Assembly: GCF_963676685.1 (NCBI RefSeq)
Contig: NC_092345.1
Location: forward strand, 78,061,592 to 78,125,591
From: Mytilus edulis
Taxonomy: Eukaryota > Mollusca > Bivalvia > Mytilida > Mytilidae
Direction: 5' to 3'
Length of the DNA stretch: 64,000 nucleotides
The position numbers were made by a program, and so were the translations under genes. How positions within the stretch are numbered: position 1 is the stretch's first letter; the number at the start of each line of letters is the position of its first letter. Positions 1 to 11,372 of the stretch are shown here, one piece after another. Under the pieces are notes generated by a model. That model did not search any database and had not been told where the DNA came from. It was given only the letters and a program-made list of their open reading frames with translations.

Positions 1-2230
1 ACTCTAATTTAACTTTGCCTCTTCTTAATTTGATAAAGCTCATACACAAAGGTAAAAAACTATAAAACGCAAAAAGTCACCTGCTGTACTACAGTTCTGC
101 TCCTTTATAAATAGGAACATTTCATTTCTTTTTGTTTGTTTTTGCACTCTCACCTTAATCCCCAAATACTGAAAATATATACGCAAAACAAGAAATGCAG
201 AGTAAATCAGACAAATCATAATTTAGAACTGCAGCACGTCATTTCATATTTGATATTCACACCTTTTTAAAGCTTTTCAATACGTATACATTTTATTTTT
301 ACGGCGTCGGCGTTGGCTTCGCAATGTATTAGTTTGTGATTAGGTCTAGTATGTTTTATGCAGTTGTATAAGTATTGGAACATCTCATTTTCATAGATAA
401 TATTTGGCCTTGTCCCCTCAGTAATTGTCTATTGACTTTGAAAATTTATTGGCATTTGCAAGTCATATTTCTATGGAGGTTATAAAGCCCACCCCCTCAT
501 CATGGTTCATTGACATTGAAACTTTTACATAGTTTACAAGTTTATGTTTGTTTAAAGGGAATGACTTATGATAAGTTCATGGTATTTTGTATGTAGTTGT
601 ATATTGGCACATTTCCATGGATATTGTTCAGCCATGTACTTTCAGTCGTGGTTCATCAACTTTGAATATTTCCATAACTTAAATGTTAAAGTATTGCTAT
701 TTTGGTTTCAACATTTGCATTTTCAAAATTACAAAAAGGCGTTACATCACCATTTCTGTGAAAACAGTTTATTTTTTTAATATTTTAACGAAGTTATATA
801 TATATAATTACTTTCGTATACAAAGAGAAAAAATCAAGAGAGATACATTACTCCAACCCGACCCCCAATTTTCAAAAGCTTACAACTTGACAATGAATAC
901 ATGATTCTATCAATATTAATGTCTCTTTAAGATATAATATAAAACTACTTATCAAATTGATAAAAAGGCCCAAGGGCCCAGCTTGATATTACTGCAAATG
1001 TAAAACTCTGGATAGTTCGAGCAAGTATGGCCCCTTTAAATACGTTGACATATCTACATTTGGATTGTGATTAACATTTTGATAATAGGCATCTTGTTAA
1101 AGACATCAAGAAATTCAGTGGGCCATTCTTATACCCTCTTTATAGAAAAAAATTTAACATTGACCAAAGAATTATGAATCATGAAAATGTGCCACATATA
1201 GTTGACCTACTGCGTTATTACATCTGAGAAACGTACATAATAACTTAATTTTAACATTGATCACTCATAAAAAGGGAGAAATTCACAGGACAAAAAAACT
1301 ATAATTTTGTTCAACCAGTCGCCACATACCATTTATAATAAGTCAAGACCAAAGAACATATGACAGACGGAAACTTCGAAACATAAGGCTATTACAAACA
1401 AAGTATGAAGCATCCAGATATTCTATCTTAATACCGAATATAAAGCTCTATAGAAATAGTTTTCGCCATTGCTGGACAGTAATACCTTTGTCTTACTCTA
1501 TGACATTTTACATTCACTGTTTATAGATTATTCCCACACCGACAAAGTGCGTTCGGCTCTTACTAATGTTTTTCTAATAAAACATAAAACCTGTATAAAA
1601 AAAAAAGTCTGAAAACACGAATACCCCCGCTTAAAATTTTCAATTTTCCAAGTTATAAAGGGGCATAATTGTCCAAAAAATTACTGCCCAAATTCTAACT
1701 CGGCTTAACTTTGTGTGATTATTAACATTGTGTGTGGATTTCAATAATTTTGGATAAGGCAAATTAACGACAGAGTGCGGAAACCAAACTAAATGCATTA
1801 ATATAACTTGTGATCCGTTTTCACTGAATTGTTGGGACAAACACCACTGAATTCAACACGCCATTAGTGATAATAATCCTTGTGTTAAAATGTAATACAA
1901 ACGACTCATACAAAATACAAAGTTATGGCATTAAAGCAAGTGACTATAGATGAAGACAACAGCGCCATACCATAATACATACCAAAATAGTATTGCATTC
2001 ATATGAAAATGATTTCAAAAGTTGCTTAATTGAACAACATACATCATTTAGAAATTCTTAATAAACATTCTTTTTATGATATTGGAACCCTTAGTTCAGT
2101 TTGAAAAAAACAACAGAAAAGCATAATATGAATTGTAATTCTCACGTTGAAAAACTATGTTCATATATACTGAGAAAAGTATTCACATGCAGAACTACAT
2201 TTGTACATTCATATATAGATAAAGGCAGAT
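1..2230. other. AT-rich noncoding stretch
   Basis: I see no exon with a convincing reading frame plus splice sites, no RNA gene and no recognisable transposon body here. The small open frames are uninterrupted only by chance and have no family resemblance. The stretch could be the 5' intergenic region or a large intron of the cysteine-rich gene whose 3' exons lie at 9648-10975. Confidence 0.5.
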
Positions 2231-2233
2231 GTG

Positions 2234-2400
2234 GTGTGAGTGCCAATGAGACAACTCTCCATCCAAATAACAATTTAAAAAAGTAAACCATTATAGGTTA
2301 AAGTACGGCCTTCAACACGGAGCCTTGGCTCACACCGAACAACAAGCTATAAAGGGCCCCAAAATTACTAGTATAAAACCATTCAAACGGGAAAACCAAC
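2234..2400 (+). repeat. dispersed repeat, copy of the 27965-28135 family
   Basis: About 165 bp reading from 'gtgccaatgagacaactctc' to 'ccattcaaacgggaaaac' is closely similar to 27965-28135 and to its mirror at 39774-39944. It is a dispersed element outside the palindrome, so its presence in both arms is not by itself evidence for the arms. I recognise the family as common in mussel DNA, probably a retroelement tail or a short nonautonomous element. Confidence 0.75.
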
Positions 2401-2409
2401 GGTCATTCA

Positions 2410-2660
2410 TATGTAGAATAAGTCTGTGCATACATAGAAAAAAAAGTATATGCATATGAGGATAACTATGTGCATATGTAGGAAAAGTATGTGCATATAA
2501 GGTAAACGATGTGCATATGTAGGAAAAGTATGTGCATATATTTATAAAAAGTAAGTGCATATAAAGTAAACTATGTTCATATATATGAAAAGTATGTGTA
2601 TACACAGAAAAAAACATGTGCAGATATTGAAAGTATGTGCATTCATTTATATAAACATAT
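2410..2660. repeat. degenerate 'gtgcatat' minisatellite
   Basis: Degenerate tandem units of about 28-30 bp built around 'aaaagtatgtgcatat' and 'aactatgtgcatatgtagg'. Both strands look open because the units lack stops. I treat the open frames as a by-product of the repeat. Confidence 0.8.
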
Positions 2661-2735
2661 GTTTGTATTCGGCAGCTATGGCGTTCCATAAAGAAGTCTC
2701 TTTAGCAAAACAGCGCATATCTATAAGATCACGTG

Positions 2736-2884
2736 TAACTTGTACGCACAAGTTGTACAACTCGTGCGCACAAGTTAATAACTCGTGCGCACAAGTTGTA
2801 TAACTCGTGCGCACAAGTTGTGTAACTTGTGCGCACAAGATAGTAACTTGTGCGCGCAAGTTAGTAACTTGTGCGCACAAGTTG
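2736..2884. repeat. array of seven 18-bp perfect-palindrome units
   Basis: Seven tandem units of 21-22 bp, each centred on the self-complementary core 'aacttgtgcgcacaagtt' or one-base variants (tcgtgcgcac, tgtgcgcgca, tgtacgcac). The 21-22 bp period equals two helical turns, so the cores face the same side of the DNA. The inner GTGCGCAC is much more GC- and CpG-rich than the surroundings. It could be a protein-binding array or a cruciform-prone satellite seed. No gene is visible next to it. Confidence 0.85.
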
Positions 2885-3164
2885 AAATTTTTTTTTGCAT
2901 GGCTCCAGGGCTTCCGTAATAAATACACCAAGAATTATTATATTTTTTATTTATTTTTGCTTAGAAAAGTAAAACAATAATATCATGACTTTAATCAATT
3001 TGATATCATGAATATTACTTTTTTTTACATTTCTATTGTCATGAAAGCTCAGTCATTTGAGTTGTGTTCCTTTACTTAATTTTTATGAAAAAAAGTTATT
3101 AATTGTCGTTAAACTGCATGTCCTAGAATGGAATTTATATGGAAATATAATTAACCATAACAGG

Positions 3165-3540
3165 TTGGCGGGGTTCAGAGAAAAGAGGGGAAACACCATA
3201 CTATGTTCGTCAACAATTAACCGGACTACTAACACAAAGGTTCCTGGTTCGATTCCCGTTCCGGGATGAAAATTTCAGGGCCTGAATTTTCGGCTCTTCC
3301 TTTGCACCATTTGCGAGTATGGTCTAGAGGAAACGATGATAGTCCGTCGGAAGGGGACGATAAATGGCTGACCAGTTTTAAGAGAGAGCCATAACTCTTG
3401 CACGTTAAAGACACCCTTGTAGATTTCGAAAAAGAGCAGAATAATGCCGCTACAAGGCAGCACTCGCACCCGCAAAGTGGAAAGGGGTTAACATAAGTTG
3501 CAAAACTTGTTTCTCAATCCACTATCAAATAAATATGTTT
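3165..3540 (+). mobile_element. tRNA-derived SINE, probably V-SINE-like
   Basis: A good RNA polymerase III B box, 'ggttcgattcc', lies at 3246-3256. It is followed by a body with 'gcacgttaaagacacccttg' and 'gccgctacaaggcagcactc' and an A/T-rich end. This layout (tRNA-like head, conserved body, short tail) matches the tRNA SINEs known from molluscs, of which the V-SINE family RUDI is one. The A box is weak, so the promoter half has probably decayed. Family assignment is from memory. Confidence 0.6.
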
Positions 3541-4156
3541 AAAATAAACAGTTAACCTGTTTAATGCCATAAGTTTTCAGTTCTAATCTTTGAATATTTT
3601 GATCTTAGTATTTGTTGATCAAACATGTGATTACAATATCTTTTTGGGGAAAGACGGCTTCAAGCCGTCAATTCCCTAATGGGGTTGGCCAGAGTATCAT
3701 TCCCTCACGTCAATCATTTTGTTTTGATAGTTTGGAAACCCCCTCAAAATGTCATACTGAAATTGATGACAAGGAGAACAGATTGACTTTAAATACATTT
3801 TTTACACATTTCCCTTCTGTTTCTCTTGAAATTATCGTATATTGAGCTTTCCCTTACACTATATACGTTTCTTTTACAGTCCGGAAAAATCAGTATTACG
3901 AAATATTCTAAATATATCTAACCTAGTGACGTCATTGTTGGAATGCCACACTACACAGGGATATCCTTTATTTATTATAAAAATCATTCACAGTATTTGT
4001 ATACTAATTTAAAATCCGTATTTGTTAAATATAAACCTTATGATGTTTGCTGTAGTGTAGATGATTCACACACCAACATGCAATGCTTTAATCTGAGGCT
4101 ATAATCAGATAATATGTAGGTCAACTTTCGCGGTAAACAATGTCAATGGGGATACA
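3541..4156. other. noncoding stretch with an 8-bp-arm hairpin
   Basis: No gene seen. A perfect small hairpin, 'gacggcttcaagccgtc', lies at about 3653-3669. It belongs to a sequence I associate with repeats in bivalves, but I cannot name it. Confidence 0.4.
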
Positions 4157-4690
4157 TGAGATTGGGGAGAGAAACGGCAGTTTTCGTTGTTTTTGTAAAG
4201 TTCTGTTTTTAGAATCTTCCTCTAATTTAGGAGCACCTCAATTGATGAGTAATTTTACACTAAAATCAAAGTAAATGTTTCTGAACATTTAAAATGTGAC
4301 ATTTAGTATATGATAAGTAGTCTTCTATATATACATATAAAAAAAAAATGTGTACCAACATAATTATTGAAATGGTTAAAAGAAAAAGAAAAAAAAATGT
4401 TGCTTTTTGTAGTTTATACCTATTGAGATTGGGGAGAGCAACTGCAGTTTTCATTCTTTCTGTAAAGTTATGTTTTTAGAATCTTTCTCCAATTAAGGAG
4501 CACCTCAATTGATGAGTAATTACCCACTAAAATGAAAGTTAATGTATATGAACACTAAAAATGTCACATTAAGTATATATATGATAATTAGTCATCAATT
4601 AAAACATAATTTTGCGTACCAACATAATTATTGTAGTGGTCAGTTTTTTTTTTTTTTTTTAATTTTAAATTTTGCTTTTTGTAGTTTCAT
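4157..4690. repeat. direct duplication of about 275 bp
   Basis: Two diverged tandem copies, about 4157-4428 and 4430-4690. Both begin 'gagattggggagag' and contain 'ggagcacctcaattgatgag' and 'ttttgtagtt'. The two copies differ at many sites, so the duplication is old. The LINE at 4830 lies just downstream. Confidence 0.75.
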
Positions 4691-4819
4691 GAATTTTACA
4701 GATATATCAAAATGTGGGATCTGGAAACAAAACTTCACACAGCTTATATCAATCATATTTGATTTTATAAGAACATGTATCCCTGTGATGAGAGTTGTAA
4801 CTGGGAACTTTATCAATTG

Positions 4820-7800
4820 AAAATTAAAATCTTGGTTTCAACAACAAAAATGCGACATTTTAATGGCACAAGAAACTCACTTGTCAAAAGATATGATAAA
4901 GCAAATTAACGATGAATTCCACGGCAAACATCTTCATAGCCTAGGCACAACAAATTCAAGGGGAGTGTCTTACTTCATTAATAAATCACTTGACTTTAAA
5001 TTAATTAATGAATTTTGTGATAGAGAAGGGAGAATTATTATAATCAATATAGAAATTCAAGATAAGATTTTCACCTTAGTAAACTTGTATGCACCTAATG
5101 AAGTTCGTGCAAGAAAACAATTTTATAAAAAGTAAGTAAATTAATTGAAGAACACACTCTTGGTGCTCTAATAGTAGGGGGAGATATGAATGATCTACTC
5201 TCAACTATAGATACAAAGAATAATAAACTACATAAAAAATTTAAAAAGCCAGTCAATGGTTTAAAACAATTAATTAAAACACATAAATTGATAGACATTT
5301 GGAGACAATTAAATAAAGATAAAAAACAATACACATGGAAAAGGAAAAATTCTACAAATGAGGCTAGTAGAATAGACTTTTTTATAATATGCACACAAGC
5401 ACGCATAAACACTGTATCTGCTGATATCAGGCCTGTACAAATTTCATTCACAGATCGCCTGGCTATTTCAATTAAATTAGACATTTATGCAAACAATCGG
5501 GGTAAAGGATATTTTAAAATGAATAATAGTATATTGACTGATACTCAGTATAATAAACTAATAAATAAGTTAATTGAAAAGTATGAGGAAAATTTTAATC
5601 TTACAAATGTCCTAAATCAGTGGGACCTGCTAAAAACTGACATAAGAGAGTCTACTATCCAATACTGTAAATCAAAAGCCAAAGAAAGGAAAAATAATAT
5701 TTTAATAATGGAAAACAAACTAAATCTTTTAAATGAAAGAGTAGACAAATTACCTGAAAGGAAAAATAATGAACTTTTTAATCAAATAAAAAATTTAGAA
5801 AAAGATTTAGAAGAGATTTACTCTTTTAAAGCCAAAGGAGCCCAAGTTAGATCAAGAATAAAATGGGTAGAGGAAGGGGAAAAAAATACTAAGTACTTTT
5901 TATCCCTAGAAAAGAATAAACAGGCTAAAAAATCTATTAATAAATTAATGACCAAAACCAGTGAGGTTACTGTTGATCAAAGTGAAATATTAGATGTAAG
6001 TAAAGAGTATTATAAATCTCTGTACAAAAGTACATGTCCCGAAACTGAAATTCTAAAGACATACATAGAAAAGACACCCATTGATCATTCTTTAAATCCT
6101 TATGAAAGCAAACAAGTGGATGGTAAATTAACCTTAGAAGAGCTAACATCTTCTATTTATAATATGAAAATAAATAAGACTCCAGGCAAAGATGGCTTAA
6201 CAGTTGAGTTTTATCAACAATTTTGGCCAAATTTAAAGCATATTGTATTGAATGTTTCTAACACATGTTATGTTAATGAAACTTTATCTGAGACCCAAAA
6301 GATTGGGATAATATCATTGATTTTCAAAAAAAATGACCCTTTGTCCTTAGATAATTACCGTCCAATTACTTTGTTGAATACTGATGTAAAACTTATTACA
6401 TATACCTTAGCACAAAGACTAAAAAAAATCTTACCCCTAATTATACATAGAGATCAAAATGGTTACGTTAAAAATCGATATATAGGATTCAACGTACGCC
6501 AAATTCAAGATATTATAGATTATGCTGAAAACTTTAATATTGATGGAGCTATACTATTTATTGATTTTTCTAAAGCATTCGATTCACTTGAATGGGACTT
6601 CATGTTGGAAATATTAAAAAAAATTGAATTTAACAAGTCTTTTCAAAAGTGGGTCAAAACACTTTATTGTGATATAAAAGGATGTATTTTAAATAACGGG
6701 TGGATTTCTGAAACCTTCGGGATTCAACGGAGAATTCGACAAGGATGCCCTTTAAGCGCGTTACTGTTTGTTTTATCTGTTGAAATACTGGCTTGTAGAA
6801 TAAGAGATAATAATGATCTGAAAGGGATACAAATAAAAATTGATAAAAAAACTCATAGGCTAAAAATCTCACAGCTAGCAGATGATACAACTCTCTTTTT
6901 AAGATCTAAAAATGAAATAAAACATGCACTTAATTTAATAGAAACTTTTGGATCTTTTTCAGGACTTAAACTCAATAGAAACAAAACAGAAGGTATATGG
7001 TTAGGCAAACTAAAACACTGCAAACTCAAATTTGAAAGTATAAATTGGAAAGATAAGGTGAAAAGTCTTGGCATTTATTTTGGCCTTAACAAAAAAGAAT
7101 GTGAAGATGGACAGTTTGAAAAATCAGAAAGGATACTAAATGATTGGAAGAAAAGAAAACTGAGTATGATAGGAAAAATAACTATAATTAAAACACTAGT
7201 TATTCCCAATATAACATATGTTGCTTCATTGATAAATCTAAGCAGTGAAATTATAAGTCAATTTAAAAAAATCTTATTTAATTTTTTATGGGAGGGTGGT
7301 AGCGAGAAAGTTAAACGCTCAGTGTTAAGAAAAGATTATATTGAAGGGGGATTAAAAATGACAGATATTGATGCATACATTGAAGCTATTAAAATAAATT
7401 GGGTTAAAAGATTAACTGATAAAACTTGCGCTAACTGGAAAATCATACCTTCTTTTTATCTTAGAGAGTTTGGGGAAAATAATTTAATATTTAAAATGAA
7501 TCTTAATTCTCATAAGTCACTAGAAAACCTTAAAAACTTACCTACATTTTACTATGAAATTTTGAAATGCTGGATTAAAAATGGAGGAGGGAAGACAAAA
7601 GTACCTGATAATTATAGGGAAATAAGAAAGCAAGTTATTTGGGGAAACCAATATATAAAAACATGTGGCAAAAGTTTATATTATAGTCATTGGGTAAAGG
7701 AAAACCTAATTTTTGTTAATGATGTAATTGATGATAAAGGAGAAATTTCTCATAAAATACTAGATAAACTTAAAAAGAAACAAAATTGGATCGCTGAATT

Positions 7801-9070
7801 AATTTCTCTTCGAAAAGCTTTACCCAAAATTTGGATCCAAAAATAAAAGAGCAATATATCAAAACATAATAAAATCAACATAACACAAGACATTAAAATG
7901 TTTTGTAATGGATTGTATTACAATTTAGATAAAATTAAGTTTAAAGAAATTTATAATATTATAATCAGGTCAAATAAAGAGCTCCCAGTAGGTTTTTGCT
8001 CATGGAAAAAACAACTTTCAGGCGAAAATGTCATATATTTCATTAAGAAAAATCTATCTTTTACCTTTCTTTTTTTAAAAGATAATAGATTAAAAATGTT
8101 TAGATGGAAACTACTGCATAATATTTTAGCTATTAACCATAATCTGTATCGCTGGAAGGTAATTAATAGTGAAAACTGTGAGCTATGTTTCAAATCTGAT
8201 AGCTATAATCATTTTTTCTTTGAATGCACATGGGTAAAAAATTATTGGAAATTATTACACCAAATATTTATGGATCTTAATATTGGTCAACATGTTTTTT
8301 GTCTGAAAAATCTTGTAACAGGGTACAAAATTGAAGATGTGGAATATTATGTACTTAATCATATTATAACAATTGTTTGCTTTGTGATTTATAAATGCTT
8401 TTATTTATCAGAAAAGAGAACCAAATATGATGTCAGTCCTAAAAAACGAAATTGATACACAAATTTTATATCATCCGGAAAATTCCTTTTTGAGAAAACT
8501 TCAAAGAAATATTTTAGAAATTTGATTCTCTGTCTGTATTGTTTACATTTGATTGATCTAGATTTTTGAGAATCACAAAAATTTCATAGAAATAAAAAGA
8601 AGAAAAATTTCTAAACAAAATTGCTCTTTAATTTTTTGTTTGAATATCAGATATATTATATTATTCAATGTTGAGTGTATTTGAATGCTAAGATACTATC
8701 TAAAAAACAATCATAATTCGATTATACTGACCTCTTGGTCGATCTGATCGAAACCATGCTCTCTCACTGTGGATTAATCAGAAACTAAAAGCTAAACAAA
8801 AAACGGTCAAAGTTCCGTTTTCTTTTTCATTGTTAAGTAAAGTAATGCACACATGTTGTAGACAGCTATTACTCTGTAAATTGTAACTAACACGCAATAC
8901 TATGTAGAATTATAAAAAGTTTGCCAATGAAATCCCCTGGTTTTATTGGTAATTAACCATACAGGGCAGAACCTTAGTGCCATTGTTGTAACATTAAGGG
9001 GATTTGTTAACAACTATTATAGTGAAATAAAGTATCTGAAGTTGAAAAAAAAAAAAAAAAAAAATTAAAA
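4820..9070 (+). mobile_element. 5'-truncated Tx1/L1-type LINE with poly(A) and candidate TSDs
   Basis: A non-LTR retrotransposon inserted in sense. It encodes the endonuclease-RT ORF (4830-8525), then a 3' UTR of about 0.5 kb, then a poly(A) run at about 9044-9060. The 10-mer AAAATTAAAA occurs at 4820-4829 and again directly after the poly(A) at 9061-9070. This is a plausible target-site duplication, although it is low-complexity. No ORF1 is present, and the first recognisable residues are inside the endonuclease, so the copy is 5'-truncated. It lies upstream of, or in an intron of, the cysteine-rich gene. Confidence 0.85.
4830..8525 (+). pseudogene. LINE ORF2: APE endonuclease + reverse transcriptase, broken
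   Basis: Visible domains in order: an apurinic-type endonuclease with the QETHL motif (about 4867) and GGDMN (about 5178); an RT with FIDFSKAFDS (about 6558, catalytic Asp), RQGCPLSALLF (about 6737) and LADDTTLF (about 6877); the thumb/C-terminal region with WKKRKLSMIGK; and a C-terminal Cys-rich zf-RVT-like motif, CELCF...HFFFEC (about 8178-8228). Lesions: a frameshift in the A-run near 5127-5131, an in-frame TAA at 7844-7846 with the same frame resuming, and a frameshift near 8410-8425 after which the natural end is the stop at 8523-8525. The usual endonuclease 'SDH' triplet reads TDR (about 5452), so the catalytic His is lost. It would cut genomic DNA and copy LINE RNA at the nick if intact. 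This copy is dead. Clade (Tx1-like) is inferred from motif style. Confidence 0.88.
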
Positions 9071-9647
9071 CAGAATAGATTTTTCAGTCCTCACTTTCTT
9101 GAGAATACTGTCACAAAAAATTGAGAATGGTCTTAGCCTGCCGTTCAGTTGTACATAATTAAAATTCTAAAATATATTGTAGTAGCTGTTAAATTCAATT
9201 GAATTTTAGATAATTAACTCCCAACTTTAATGAAATCTTTTGATTTAGAAGGTGTAGATCTCATTGGTCCAAATTGTCTCTATGATGAATTCTTGACTAA
9301 GGAAATGAAATAACAATAAACAATAATTAGTTTTATTATTGTCAGCCTTTCTATATATTCTAGCTGTTCTTTTGCTCATTCTTTGTATGTAGACTATCAA
9401 AAGATACCCCCCTAAAAATTGAAACAATGGCCGTCTTTTCCCTCAGAGCTCTTCAGCTCTTTGATTAATAATTACATATGTTCTTTTTCGTCATATATGC
9501 AAGAGTATAAGTTTAATTAATATACAATTTATATCACTATCCATAATGTGATGTAAACCCACATACTTACAAGACCAAATGAAATATGAACTACGTTTTG
9601 GAATATCTTTAAGTTATTTATAATCAAACATTGTGTATTTCGTTAAG

Positions 9648-10975
9648 GTAGTCATGCTTGCGAGAAATGTACAGATGGAAGCATCCTTCCGTCAATTTGC
9701 TTCTGTGATGAGAAAGTTAACTGTGTCAACGATGCTAAATTGTTTGGAAGTCGAGCAGCTGATCACTCTAAAAAAACTTGTAAGTTATTATACTATTGTA
9801 TCGTTTTTTTAATTAAACATATAGTAATGATTTTATGCATTCATAAACAAAATACCATTACAATTCTCGTCAATATAGTATCTTATAGTTTAGAATTCTG
9901 TGTTATTGGACTTTAATCATTTTACACAAATACTAACCATATATAGTTATACTGTTATAGTTGTATTCATATATATACAAACATTACACACAAGTAACAA
10001 CCTGTTACCTGCTCTTGGTTGGGTTGTTGTGTCTTTGATATATTACCCATTCCATTCTCAATTTCATATGTTATAATTGTATACTTTAATATACTTAACT
10101 ATTTTGAAATTACAACAACAAGATTACTAGAATTGTACATATTTTATACTTAACAAACTGATTGTTACTTTTTGTTTTAATGTTGCTGCAGAACACAACT
10201 CACCTGTTAGCTGAGGGTTGTGCGCTCACAATTTTGTTAAACTCTATAACATAAGTCAATATTATTCAGTGGAAGTCGTTTGTTGTTTCTGTCAGATATG
10301 GTAAGAATTTATTGTTTTTGCCATGAATTTAAGTTACTTTTTTTTCTTTTTTTTCAAGGTTTTTAACATTTGTTTAATCTTTGTAGGTAGTTGGTGTAAA
10401 ACAATTTTCAACAAACAATTTAAAGACCAAGGCAATGCAAATTGCCTTGGTCTCAATCAACCTTTGGTTGATATTACATGCAAGGACGGATATGGTGGGT
10501 CCATGTGTAATGTCATAACAGCACTTCTGTGCAAATTTAAAAATGGACAGTCTATCTTAAAGGAATGCAACACGTCAAAGTTAGAAGAATGTACCATGAA
10601 ATCAACACTATCTGGGAACTATTACCATTGCGAACCTTTCACGGGTAAGAAAAGTTAAAGACACATTTGGTTTAAAAATTACAGTTGATTGAATGAAAGT
10701 ATATTACGTTGCGTTAACTAGCCATCAAAATTGTTATTAAAGGAAGAAATTTCAAACTTTTGAAAATTATGTTAGCTTTGTAAATGATAATGAAAAAGAA
10801 TGAAGTGTAGTTTTGAGACTGAAGCACAAGTTGAATTATATATTAAAATATTGATCAAAAGGACAAAAAGACAAAGAAATTCAAGTTTCTTTTTTCTTTT
10901 CATTTCCAAATGACAGATGCCAATATCGGAGAAACAAAAGGCAAGAAAGTTTGTTACCTGGATGCTGTCCCATAA
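9648..10975 (+). CDS. 3' exons of a cysteine-rich, probably secreted protein gene
   Basis: Three exons can be read: 9648-9779, 10387-10644 and 10917-10975. All acceptors are AG and all donors GT (gtaagt, gtaaga). Every junction is phase 1, so the frame runs through to TAA at 10973-10975. The visible 149 residues contain many Cys: C-x2-C and C-x-C in the first exon, at least nine Cys in the second (from SWCKTIF to NYYHCEPF), and one in the last. Symmetric phase-1 exons and paired Cys are typical of extracellular modules. I do not recognise the family and see no signal peptide; upstream exons must lie before 9648, possibly left of the LINE. The acceptor of the first visible exon ('tttcgttaag') is weak. 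The gene ends about 400 bp before the palindrome's outer boundary. Confidence 0.65.
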
Positions 10976-11372
10976 CGGAAGAAAGGTAAACAAATGATTA
11001 ATTATTCCAAACTGATTAATATGTTTTTTGTTTATTGGTTACACCATTATATTAAACATACATCTATTCTCTTTGAATTTTCATATGGAAATTAAAGATA
11101 TTGATATTTTGAATACCGGGTAATTAACTGGGTTACAATCAATAAATGTCATGAGATATTTGTGGCATACACATTTCTGACGAAGGGAATGAGTCATGCG
11201 TTCATAATATACCAACATTAAGCTAAGCCTAAACACAATCTTTAATTTATAAAATTCAAACCACTTGAAACTGTTCAGAAACAAACCAGAACAAACACAC
11301 AAGCAATTCAAAAAATCCATGAAGTTCCAGAACTATTTTGGAAAACACAATTTCAAATAACTTATCCTCTAG
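10976..11372. other. unique DNA between the cysteine-rich gene and the palindrome
   Basis: Noncoding AT-rich sequence. It has no counterpart on the far side of the right arm, so it lies outside the inverted repeat. Confidence 0.55.

Noticed and set aside
2330-2931. Open frames of 119 and 94 residues on the minus strand
   Set aside because: They are translations of tandem repeats with repeated peptide words, have no splice or family support, and overlap open frames on the other strand.
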